From CAYFSC01 sp964345695 (GTDB lineage: Bacteria > Bacteroidota > Rhodothermia > Rhodothermales > Salinibacteraceae), in assembly GCA_964345695.1 (NCBI GenBank), contig CAYFSC010000158.1, positions 1 through 7,116 of the forward strand: DNA of 7,116 bases, given 5' to 3'. Below the pieces are notes generated by a model. The model was not told the DNA's origin. It made no database searches and worked only from the letters and a program-made list of their open reading frames with translations. This document shows, one piece after another, positions 1-6,621 of this stretch (the first letter of the stretch is position 1; the number at the start of each line of letters is the position of its first letter). Position numbers and translations under genes: made by a program.

Positions 1-1
1 C

Positions 2-1141
2 CTTGTCAAGCCCGAGCGCAACCCCTTCCGCAGCGAGCGGACGCAGCCGAGCGCGTCCGTCATCCTCAACGTGGAGCGCGGCGCCCTGTCGCAGCCTCAG
101 ATCCAGGGCATCGCCGAGCTGGTGGCCGGCGCGGTCGAAGGGCTGAACCCGGCCCAGGTCACAGTGCTCGACACCAACGGCACGCTGCTCTCCGACCCCA
201 ACGCGGGCAACGAGGACATCATGCTAACCTCGACGCAGATTGACATGCAGCGGACGGTCGAGAAGCACCTGGAGAAAAACGGTCAGTCGATGCTGGAGCA
301 GGTGCTGGGGCCCGACAACGCGCTGGTCCGCGTCGCGGCCGAGCTGGACTTCGACCGCACCGTCACCGAAAGCAACACGGTCGACCCGGAGAGCGCCACC
401 GTCATCAGCGAGGAGCGCATGCGCGAGGACGACGAGAACGCCAACGCCAACTCGACGGTGCGCAACTTCGAGGTGAGCCGCTCGCGGCAGCGCTCCGAAG
501 AGAGCGTGGGCGACGTCTCTCGGATGACCGTGTCCGTTATTCTGAACTACAAGCGGCAAGAAAACGCCGAGGGCGACGAGCCGGAGTACGTGCCGCGCAC
601 GGCCGAGGAGCTGGCCGAGGTCGAGTCGCTCGTCAAGAACGCCGTCGGCTTCAATCCCGAGCGGGGCGACCAGTTCACCATCCAGCAGGCCCAGTTCGAC
701 ACCGACGCCACCGACCGTGCAACGCGGGCCTTCGAGAAGCAGCAGGCCGACGAGCGCATGCGCATGTATCTGCGCTACGGCCTGATGGCCCTGGCGCTCG
801 GCGGCGCCATCTGGATGGTCCGCTCCCTCGCGCAGCGCCTCACGAGCACCGTGGACGAGGGCGCGCCGCAACTCCAGACCGGGTCCTCGGCCCCGCAGCT
901 CGACGGCGCCACCCCGGCGGAGGTCGAATCTGGCGACCCAAGCAACGCGCTCGAAGAGGGCGAGGAAGAAGAGGAGCTGGTGCTGGTGGACGACATTTAC
1001 ACCAGCAAGCTCTCCGACGAAGCCAAGGCCCGCATCGAGGCGCGAAGCGAGATGTTTGAGGAAATCCAAAACCAGGCGAGGGAAAGCCCTGAGCAGACCG
1101 CCGAGCTGATCCGCTCCTGGCTTGTCAGTGACCCTGGATAG
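2..1141 (+). CDS. fliF: Flagellar MS-ring protein FliF (5' end outside window)
   Basis: FliF builds the MS-ring in the inner membrane, the base on which the rotor and export gate assemble. The frame is open from base 2, so about 379 C-terminal residues are visible; FliF is usually about 550, so the N-terminal membrane segment and first ring domain are missing. Numbering from base 2, residues 1-65 match the YscJ/FliF ring-building domain (the stretch around PSASVILNVERGALS). Residues about 98-190 match the FliF C-terminal periplasmic domain (GPDNALVRVAAELDF, then NFEVSRS and MTVSVILNY). One membrane helix lies at about 256-275 (YLRYGLMALALGGAIWMVRS). A Pro/Gly/Ser-rich linker with an acidic run (EEGEEEEE, about 318-325) precedes the C-terminal helices (SDEAKARIEARSEMFEEI to ELIRSWL), the position of the FliG-binding tail. 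fliG follows after 76 bases. A GTG at 71 is internal to the domain and is not the real start. Identification is firm. Confidence 0.96.
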   Translation, partial: LVKPERNPFRSERTQPSASVILNVERGALSQPQIQGIAELVAGAVEGLNPAQVTVLDTNGTLLSDPNAGNEDIMLTSTQIDMQRTVEKHLEKNGQSMLEQVLGPDNALVRVAAELDFDRTVTESNTVDPESATVISEERMREDDENANANSTVRNFEVSRSRQRSEESVGDVSRMTVSVILNYKRQENAEGDEPEYVPRTAEELAEVESLVKNAVGFNPERGDQFTIQQAQFDTDATDRATRAFEKQQADERMRMYLRYGLMALALGGAIWMVRSLAQRLTSTVDEGAPQLQTGSSAPQLDGATPAEVESGDPSNALEEGEEEEELVLVDDIYTSKLSDEAKARIEARSEMFEEIQNQARESPEQTAELIRSWLVSDPG

Positions 1142-1217
1142 GCGGAACGCCTCGGTCCTGAGACCAGCCCGCCCGGTTCTACTTTTCGACGCACTTTCCA
1201 GTTGATTTTGTAATCCT

Positions 1218-2315
1218 ATGCCTGCTTCGACGGCTTCGGACAATCGGAACATGATGGCAGGGGGCTCCCCACGGTCGACGTCGGGATCCGACGGCAGCTC
1301 GCTGCCGGACGACCCGGAACAGCTCACGGGCGCGCAGAAGGCCGCTACGCTGCTGATTGCGCTCGGCGTGGAAACCGCCAGCGAAGTGCTCCGCCACCTG
1401 AACGACTCGGAGGTGGAGCGCGTCTCCATCGAGGTGGCCCGCCTGCGCAACGCGTCGAGCGACCTTGTCGAAGGGGTTCTCGTCGAGTACCGTGACGTGG
1501 CCCGCGCCCGCGAGTACATCGCCCAGGGCGGCGTCGACTACGCCCGCGACCTCCTGCATGAGGCGATGGGGCCGCGCCGCGCCGACGACATCATGATGCG
1601 GGTGGAGGCGGCCATGGAGGTGTCGGCGTTTCACCTGCTTCAGACGGTCGAGACGGCCCAGCTCACCAACTTCCTGCGCCGCGAGCATCCGCAGACGGCG
1701 GCCCTTATCCTCGCGCATCTCAACCCGCGCAAGGCGGCCGAAATCGTGGGCGGGCTGGGGGAGGACCTGCGCAGCGAAATCATGTACCGCCTGGCGACGA
1801 TGGGCAACACCTCCCCCGAGATGATCAGCGACATCGAGGAGGTGCTGCGCAACCAGCTTGGCTCGGTCATCGGGGCGGAGATGAGCGCCACAGGCGGCAT
1901 CGAGCAGGTCGCCGAAATCCTCAACACCACCAGCCGCTCGGCCGAGCGCTCCATCATCGACGACATCCGCGGGCGCGACGAAAGCCTCGCCTCGTCCATC
2001 AAGGGCCTCATGTTCGTGTTCGACGACCTGGTGCACATCGAGGGGTCCGACCTGCAGAAGGTGCTGATGGAGGTGGAACAGAGCGACCTGGCCCTGGCCC
2101 TCAAGGCCGCCTCGGGCGAGCTGCAAGAGAAGGTGATGCGCAACGTCAGCGAGCGCGTGGCCGAGTCGCTCCAGGAAGAGATCGATCTGCTCGGGCGAGT
2201 GCGCGTGAGCGACGTCGACGAGGCCCAGCATCGCATCCTCGAAAAGGCGCAGGAGCTCGAGGCGCAGGAAGAAATCGTGCTCTCGCGGAACGCCCAGGAG
2301 ACGATGATCCAGTAG
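1218..2315 (+). CDS. fliG: Flagellar motor switch protein FliG
   Basis: FliG is the rotor protein of the switch complex. Its N-terminus binds the FliF tail, its middle binds FliM, and its C-terminal domain receives torque from the stator (MotA type). At 365 residues it is slightly longer than the usual 330-350. The extra length is a Ser/Gly-rich N-terminal extension (residues 1-34) before the domain opening LTGAQKAATLLIALG (36-50). The EHPQT motif of the middle domain is at 156-160. The C-terminal domain runs from about 262 (KGLMFVFDDLV). By position, the charged torque residues of E. coli FliG (K264, R281, D288, D289, R297) correspond to K296, R313, E320, E321 and R329, so charge is kept throughout. 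ATG 1218 is chosen because it is the first start in frame; it has no Shine-Dalgarno sequence but an A/T-rich leader. If Met12 or Met13 were the start, the extension would be shorter. fliH follows after 54 bases. Confidence 0.97.
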   Translation: MPASTASDNRNMMAGGSPRSTSGSDGSSLPDDPEQLTGAQKAATLLIALGVETASEVLRHLNDSEVERVSIEVARLRNASSDLVEGVLVEYRDVARAREYIAQGGVDYARDLLHEAMGPRRADDIMMRVEAAMEVSAFHLLQTVETAQLTNFLRREHPQTAALILAHLNPRKAAEIVGGLGEDLRSEIMYRLATMGNTSPEMISDIEEVLRNQLGSVIGAEMSATGGIEQVAEILNTTSRSAERSIIDDIRGRDESLASSIKGLMFVFDDLVHIEGSDLQKVLMEVEQSDLALALKAASGELQEKVMRNVSERVAESLQEEIDLLGRVRVSDVDEAQHRILEKAQELEAQEEIVLSRNAQETMIQ

Positions 2316-2369
2316 GCGACCCTGTTGGCCCATCGGCCGCCCTGTTCTTCGCACCGATCTGCCCCGTTC

Positions 2370-3260
2370 ATGCCCGACACCGCGCACGTCATCAAGAAAA
2401 AGGATCAGGCGGAGGTGGTGTCGACCTCGTTCGACGCGTCGGTGTCGGCGGGCGCGGCCCACCGCATCCCGGCCGAGCGCACCTCGCTGCAGCGCGAGGA
2501 GGACGAAGACGCGCCGTCCACGCGGCAGCCCGAGGGGCGGGTGCTCCGACGCCGCGAGACGCGCCGCACCGAGCAGCCGGTGTCCATCGACCCGGACATG
2601 GGTCCAGCCGACGTCCCCGTCGACTCCTCGAACGCCGACGCGGAGACGACGGCCTCCGAAGACAATGACGCGGAGACCGACGACGCACCGACGCGAACCG
2701 ACGACGAGTGGCGGGCGCACCTGGAGGAGGCCGTCGCGGCGGCCCGCGCCGAAGGGTACGAGGAGGGGCGGGCCGATGGCTACGCGTCCGGCTACGCCGA
2801 GGCCGAAGAAGCCGTGCGCGCCGAGGCCCAGGAGCAGCGCGAGGCGCTCGTCGAGGACGCGTCCCGCCTCGACGCGGTGTGGGCGCGCTATGTGGAGGAG
2901 CGCGAGCCGATGCTCATCGAGCTGGCGCTGGAGCTGGCCGAGACCATTGTTGACGCTCCGCTCGCCGAGCCGCTGCGGACGGTGTCGGAAGAGGGGCTGG
3001 CCGAAGCCGTCGCCGAGCTCGCCGGGACGCCGCCCGTCACCGTGAGCCTGCATCCATCCGACTACGAGCGCCTCCGAGAAACCGAGCTCGCCCAACGGCT
3101 GGAGGCAACCTGCGAGGAATTGCAGTGGGCGCCTGACGCCGACCGGGCAGAGGGCGACTGGAGCGTCGTGTCGCCGGCCGGTGCCATCCGCCGGCTGCGC
3201 AGCGAAGTGGTCGAGACGCTACGCAGCCACCTCGGCCTTGCATCCCCCGATCGCCCGTAG
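2370..3260 (+). CDS. fliH: Flagellar export ATPase regulator FliH
   Basis: FliH forms a dimer that binds the export ATPase FliI, holds it in check and links it to the C-ring and export gate. The call rests on the family's helix-packing repeat: A125, G129, G133, G137, G141 and A145 occur at exact four-residue spacing (AxxxGxxxGxxxGxxxGxxxA). It is followed by a long charged helix (about 145-190) and a C-terminal domain with the pattern PPVTVSLHPSDYERL, then GDWSVVSPAGAI and a final helix, as in FliH/YscL proteins. The location between fliG and fliI supports it. Start ATG 2370 gives 296 residues and places VIKKKDQ near the N-terminus, as in other FliH proteins. An upstream TTG (2325) would add 15 residues with no FliH character. 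Residues about 14-115 look disordered and become strongly acidic at about 73-113, making the protein longer than the usual 230-260. The only Cys is C248. Confidence 0.93.
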   Translation: MPDTAHVIKKKDQAEVVSTSFDASVSAGAAHRIPAERTSLQREEDEDAPSTRQPEGRVLRRRETRRTEQPVSIDPDMGPADVPVDSSNADAETTASEDNDAETDDAPTRTDDEWRAHLEEAVAAARAEGYEEGRADGYASGYAEAEEAVRAEAQEQREALVEDASRLDAVWARYVEEREPMLIELALELAETIVDAPLAEPLRTVSEEGLAEAVAELAGTPPVTVSLHPSDYERLRETELAQRLEATCEELQWAPDADRAEGDWSVVSPAGAIRRLRSEVVETLRSHLGLASPDRP

Positions 3261-3286
3261 TTCCGTCCGTTCGCCGTTCCCGAGCC

Positions 3287-4630
3287 ATGCCTTCTCTTGC
3301 CGCCTCCCTTCGCCAGGTGCGCGACCGTTCGGTTCCGCCGCGCCACTACGGGCGCGTGACCTCGGTGGTGGGCCTCCTCGTCGAGGCCAACGAGCTCGAC
3401 GCCGCCGTGGGCGAGATGTGCCACATTCTGATCGGCACGGGGGCGCACGCCCGGAAGGTGCGGGCCGAGGTCGTGGGCGTCCGCGAGAACGCTACCGTCC
3501 TCATGCCCATGGAAGAGACGCACGGCCTGCAGGCCGGCTGCCTGGTGCGCCGCGCCGACACGGGCATGACGATGCCTGCCGGTACCGAGCTGCTGGGGCG
3601 CGTGGTCGACGCAGGGGGGCGGCCTATCGACGGGCGCGGCCCCCTCGGCACGACCGACCAGGAGCCGATCCATCGCGACCCTCCGTCGCCGCTCGAACGT
3701 CCCCTTATCGACACGCGCCTGGCGACGGGCATCCGCGCCATCGATGCGTTCCTGGCCATGGGCAAAGGCCAGCGCACCGGGATCTTCGCGGGGTCGGGCG
3801 TCGGAAAGAGTACGCTGCTCGGCATGATTGCCCGCCGCGCCGAGGCCGACGTCAACGTGATTGCCCTCATCGGAGAGCGGGGCCGCGAGGTGCGCGAGTT
3901 TATCACCGACAACCTGGGCGAAGACGGCCTTCGCAAGTCCGTCATCGTAGCCGTCACGGGCGACGAGGCGGCCATGAGCCGCGTGAAGGCTGCCAGCGCC
4001 GCCATGGCCCTGGCCGAGCACTTTCGCGACCGGGGCAAGGACGTGCTGCTCATGATGGACTCCCTGACCCGCGTCGCCATGGCGCAGCGCGAGGTGGGGC
4101 TGGCCATCGGAGAACCCCCGACGACGCGCGGGTATCCGCCCAGCGTCTTCGCCCTGCTGCCCCGCCTTCTGGAGCGCGCCGGTCCTTCCAAGACCGGTAC
4201 GATTACCGGCATCTTTACCGTGCTCGTTGACGGCGACGACATGAACGAGCCCATCGCCGACGCGGCCCGCGGCATCCTCGACGGCCACATCGTCCTGTCG
4301 CGCGATCTGGCGCAGGCCGGGCACTATCCGGCCATCGACGTGCTGCAGAGCGTGAGCCGCGTCATGTCTCGGGTGGTCGCCGATGAGGCCGAGGCGGCGG
4401 CGCAGGAGGCACGGCAACTGCTGGCCGCTTACGACGAAGTCGAAGACCTTATCAACATCGGGGCCTACGAGTCGGGCAACGACCCGACCACCGACCGCGC
4501 CGTGGCCGCCCGGCCCGCACTGACCGATTTTCTGCAGCAGCGCGTGCACGCTCCGCTTCCCGACACCGACGCCTCGGAGCAGCTTCAATCCGTGCTGGAG
4601 CAGATTCCGGACGCCCCGTCCTTGTCGTAA
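3287..4630 (+). CDS. fliI: Flagellar type III export ATPase FliI
   Basis: FliI is the hexameric cytoplasmic ATPase of the flagellar export apparatus, related to F1-ATPase beta and to type III secretion ATPases. It helps deliver rod, hook and filament subunits to the gate. At 447 residues it is full length. Visible elements in order: a short N-terminal FliH-binding segment (1-20), a beta-barrel from GRVTSVVGLLVEA (22-34), Walker A AGSGVGKST (168-176, with K174), GERGREV (196-202, with E197), Walker B VLLMMD (253-258, with D258), GEPPTTRGYPPSVF (275-288), TGIFTVLVDGDDMNEPI (307-323) and LAQAGHYPAIDVL (341-353). K174, E197 and D258 align by constant offset with Salmonella FliI K188, E211 and D272, so the site looks active. 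Its neighbours are flagellar, which favours FliI over a virulence secretion ATPase. It starts 26 bases after fliH. No fliJ follows. Confidence 0.97.
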   Translation: MPSLAASLRQVRDRSVPPRHYGRVTSVVGLLVEANELDAAVGEMCHILIGTGAHARKVRAEVVGVRENATVLMPMEETHGLQAGCLVRRADTGMTMPAGTELLGRVVDAGGRPIDGRGPLGTTDQEPIHRDPPSPLERPLIDTRLATGIRAIDAFLAMGKGQRTGIFAGSGVGKSTLLGMIARRAEADVNVIALIGERGREVREFITDNLGEDGLRKSVIVAVTGDEAAMSRVKAASAAMALAEHFRDRGKDVLLMMDSLTRVAMAQREVGLAIGEPPTTRGYPPSVFALLPRLLERAGPSKTGTITGIFTVLVDGDDMNEPIADAARGILDGHIVLSRDLAQAGHYPAIDVLQSVSRVMSRVVADEAEAAAQEARQLLAAYDEVEDLINIGAYESGNDPTTDRAVAARPALTDFLQQRVHAPLPDTDASEQLQSVLEQIPDAPSLS

Positions 4631-4731
4631 GCCGAAGCATGCACACGGGCGCACGGCCCTCCACGGAACACGCCCGGAGCCACAAGGTCAGGGACGGTGC
4701 CCGTTCGTCGTGTGTCCCATTCCTTCCGTCC

Positions 4732-5088
4732 ATGGAAATCTACGTGCTCCACCTCGCGGAATCCGACGCCGCCGCCTGGCTCGACGACGTCTTCGACGAC
4801 CTGACGAAGCAGCCCGATGTGCCCGTGGCCACCTACCGGGGCACCTACGAAGACGCGCCAGTGACGGTGCAGGTCACCGAGCACGTCGAGGGAGGCGATT
4901 ACACGAGCGTCTGGTTCCGTGCCGAGGCCCTGCCGTGGAACCGCGCCTCGTCCTGCGCTCGCGACGCGCACGACGCCACCGGGCGCCCGGCGGTGTGCTA
5001 CGTCGAAGACCCCGAGGCGCCGTGGAAGATGGTTCGCGTGTCCGACGATGGCGCCGAGCAAATCGACGCCCGCGAGATCGCCTTCTGA
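4732..5088 (+). CDS. Hypothetical acidic protein, 118 residues
   Basis: I do not recognise this protein. It has 118 residues with no signal peptide or membrane segment, and is acidic (WLDDVFDDL at 16-24; many Asp and Glu in the C-terminal half). The middle looks like alternating beta strands (VTVQVTEHV, YTSVWFRAEALPW at about 57-69), followed by a segment with two cysteines (C75 and C89) around ARDAHDATGRPAV, then strands to the end (WKMVRVSDDG). A small soluble beta-rich domain is likely. I chose ATG 4732 because the protein composition begins there and a CCGTCC tract abuts it, as at neighbouring starts. An in-frame ATG at 4639 would add 31 residues that are basic and lack acidic bias, unlike the rest. 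It starts 101 bases after fliI, where fliJ often sits, but it has no coiled coil and does not resemble FliJ. It may share the flagellar transcript or have its own promoter. The coding call is good; the function is unknown. Confidence 0.8.
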   Translation: MEIYVLHLAESDAAAWLDDVFDDLTKQPDVPVATYRGTYEDAPVTVQVTEHVEGGDYTSVWFRAEALPWNRASSCARDAHDATGRPAVCYVEDPEAPWKMVRVSDDGAEQIDAREIAF

Positions 5089-5090
5089 CC

Positions 5091-5140
5091 GGCTGCCCGC
5101 GTCCATCCGGCTCGGCAGCCCGCCGCGCCGTGGATTTTTT
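5091..5140 (+). terminator. Possible weak intrinsic terminator
   Basis: GGCTGCC (5091-5097) and GGCAGCC (5114-5120) are perfect inverted repeats that can form a 7 bp G+C-rich stem with a 16-base loop. A run of six T (5135-5140) follows, but 14 bases beyond the stem, further than in a typical intrinsic terminator. It sits just after the stop of the 118-residue gene, where a terminator would be expected. The spacing makes the call weak. Confidence 0.3.
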
Positions 5141-5180
5141 GCTGGCGCTTTCCTATGCTCATCCATCCACATATCTCTCG
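5131..5180 (+). promoter_or_regulatory. A/T-richer stretch that may hold a promoter for the NmrA-like gene
   Basis: The 119-base gap before the NmrA-like gene contains a stretch clearly richer in A/T than its surroundings, including a T6 run (5135-5140), TATG (5154-5157) and ACATATCT (5169-5176). Such stretches often mark promoters in G+C-rich genomes. I could not fit a convincing -33 TTG/-7 TAnnTTTG pair or a sigma-70 pair at the right spacing, so this is only a location hint. Confidence 0.22.
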
Positions 5181-5207
5181 CGTGCCTCCGATCCCGTCCG
5201 TCACGCC

Positions 5208-6104
5208 ATGAGCATTCTCGTCACGACCCCGACTGGAAACGTGGGCAGCCGCGTCGCCGCCCGGCTCATCGAAGAAAACGTGGAGTTTGCGGTGTTTGCG
5301 CGCACCCCGGATACGCTGCCGCCCGCGGTGCGGTCCCACGCCACCGTGCATCAGGGCGACCTGGAGGCCGTCGAGACCTTGCAGGCCGCGCTCGACAAGG
5401 TCGACTCCATGTTTTTCGTGATTCCGCCCAACATGCAGACGGACGACTGGCGCGGCTGGCAGCAACAGATTGCCACAAACGCCGCGAAGGCCGCCGAGGC
5501 GACGGACGTAGACCGCATCGTTTTTCTGTCGAGCGCCGGCGCGCAGTACGACAACATCGGCCCCGTGTCCGGACTCGGGGAAGCCGAGCACATCTTGGAG
5601 CGGGCCGTGCCGCGCGTTGTGGCCCTGCGCGCTGGCTACTTCATGGAGAACTTCCTCCAGTTTGCCGGAAGCATTGCGGTGGAGCAAACGATCTACCACG
5701 CCTTCCCTGCCGACATGGAGTGGCCCATGGTGGCCACGCAGGACATCGGCGATGCCGCCGTGGACGAGCTCCTGCGCGACGCGCACTCCGGGCATCGCAT
5801 CCAAGGCGTGCACGGCCCGACGGATCTTTCGCACGCCGAGGCCGCGTCGATCATCGGCGACGTGATCGGCAGGCCGGTTGAGTACGTGTCGGTTCCGATG
5901 GAGGCGCTGAAGGAGCAGATGCGCGCGATGGACCTCTCCCAGGATGTGATCGACAACTATGCCGAGATGATCAGCGGCCTCACCCGGCTGTCGCGCGATG
6001 AGATCGAGCCGCGCACGCCAGACTCTACGACGCCCACTCCGCTGGCCTCATTCACGGAGACTGTGCTGCAGCCCGCTATCGAAGCCGCCAACGAGCCGTC
6101 GTAG
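5208..6104 (+). CDS. NmrA-like NAD(P)-binding family protein
   Basis: This is an atypical short-chain dehydrogenase of the NmrA-like group, soluble with a Rossmann fold. Family members include NAD(P)-dependent quinone or azo reductases and redox-sensing regulators without clear catalysis. It has 298 residues, a normal length. The nucleotide-binding loop is at 5-16 (VTTPTGNVGSRV), followed by an Arg suited to the NADPH 2'-phosphate (FARTPD, R32), D51 after strand 3, MFFVIPP (68-74), FLSSAGAQ (106-113), the family hallmark LRAGYFMENFL (140-150) and ATQDIGDAA (186-194). No classical Tyr-xxx-Lys catalytic pair is evident. The usual GxxGxxG loop reads TPTGNVG, with Thr for the first Gly, a variant I believe also occurs in this family. 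ATG 5208 is chosen because the fold begins at once; the frame stays open upstream (to 4710), but that part shadows the preceding gene. The substrate cannot be told, and there is no evident link to the flagellum. Confidence 0.88.
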   Translation: MSILVTTPTGNVGSRVAARLIEENVEFAVFARTPDTLPPAVRSHATVHQGDLEAVETLQAALDKVDSMFFVIPPNMQTDDWRGWQQQIATNAAKAAEATDVDRIVFLSSAGAQYDNIGPVSGLGEAEHILERAVPRVVALRAGYFMENFLQFAGSIAVEQTIYHAFPADMEWPMVATQDIGDAAVDELLRDAHSGHRIQGVHGPTDLSHAEAASIIGDVIGRPVEYVSVPMEALKEQMRAMDLSQDVIDNYAEMISGLTRLSRDEIEPRTPDSTTPTPLASFTETVLQPAIEAANEPS

Positions 6105-6168
6105 TCGCCGTCCGGCCCGGGGGCGCACCTGCCTGCGACGACCGCCCTTCACATCGCCGCCCGTCATT

Positions 6169-6522
6169 ATGAGCCACTCGGCCGATTCCGACACCGTCCA
6201 CAAGGTGACCGAGCAGGTCCTTGCCACGCTCGACGCGCTCCACGACCGTTTGGCCGCGGCACGCCCGGACGGGGAAGACGACCTCTCCGCGTCGGGCGCC
6301 TCCCCGGTCGCGCGCCAGGCCCTACACGACACCCACGCCGACCTGCTTACGCTCACGGCCTATCTCCGTGCTGCGCTCGGCGACCTGGACGATTGCGATC
6401 CTTCGAGGGCGTCCGTGGCCCCGGAGCAGGATGAACTCGATGCTTTGGCCGAGGAGGTCGACAGTCTCCAGGCCCGCGTCGACACGCTGATCGATGCGAT
6501 CCGCAACCGTCAGTCGCCGTAA
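6169..6522 (+). CDS. Hypothetical helical acidic protein, 117 residues
   Basis: I do not recognise this protein. Its 117 residues are predicted by eye to be mostly helical: helix 1 at about 8-32 (VTEQVLATLDALHDRLAAA), a Gly/Ser/Asp loop, helix 2 at about 46-74 (ARQALHDTHADLLTLTAYLR), a loop containing the only Cys (C76), and helix 3 at about 86-113. Helix 3 has heptad-like leucines and valines (LDALAEEVDSLQARVDTLI) suited to a coiled coil or three-helix bundle. It is acidic, with no signal peptide or membrane segment. ATG 6169 is preferred: the open frame continues back to 5998, but that part is Arg/Pro-rich and overlaps the NmrA-like gene in another frame. It begins 64 bases after that gene. 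FliJ is also a small coiled-coil protein, but this one is shorter, has two loops and lies about 1.5 kb beyond fliI, so I do not call it FliJ. Confidence 0.75.
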   Translation: MSHSADSDTVHKVTEQVLATLDALHDRLAAARPDGEDDLSASGASPVARQALHDTHADLLTLTAYLRAALGDLDDCDPSRASVAPEQDELDALAEEVDSLQARVDTLIDAIRNRQSP

Positions 6523-6621
6523 AGGCAGATTGCCGCACGCCCTCTGCAGGGAAACCGACCCGGCGAAATCCGTAGCAAGGGCGGCCGTCGTCTGCGTTCT
6601 GCTTGCCTTCCGTTTCGCTTC

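Noticed and set aside
1153..1164. Short inverted repeat GGTC-CTGA-GACC after fliF
   Set aside because: A 4 bp stem with no T run is too small to call a terminator or an operator.
2325..2369. TTG start that would extend FliH by 15 residues
   Set aside because: The added residues have no FliH character, while ATG 2370 puts the VIKKKDQ segment at the N-terminus as in the family.
1179..3095. Very long minus-strand open frame of 638 codons, with others at 224-1519 and 3062-4654
   Set aside because: They lie opposite fliF, fliG, fliH and fliI, which are certain. In G+C-rich genes stop codons are rare in the opposite strand, and the translations are Arg/His/Gly-rich with no recognisable domain.
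3181..4230. Plus-strand open frame of 349 codons overlapping fliI
   Set aside because: It is the other-frame shadow of fliI, rich in Arg, Pro and Gly without domain features.
4644..4676. CGGGCG and CGCCCG inverted repeat after fliI
   Set aside because: A 6 bp stem with a loop of about 21 bases and no T run is expected by chance at this base composition.
4639..4731. ATG start that would extend the 118-residue protein to 149 residues
   Set aside because: The added residues are basic and Ser/Arg-rich, unlike the acidic rest, and the stretch looks like intergenic DNA.
4710..5207. Upstream extension of the NmrA-like frame by 166 codons, suggesting a fusion
   Set aside because: It overlaps the 118-residue gene in another frame and is Arg-rich shadow sequence; the Rossmann fold begins exactly at ATG 5208.
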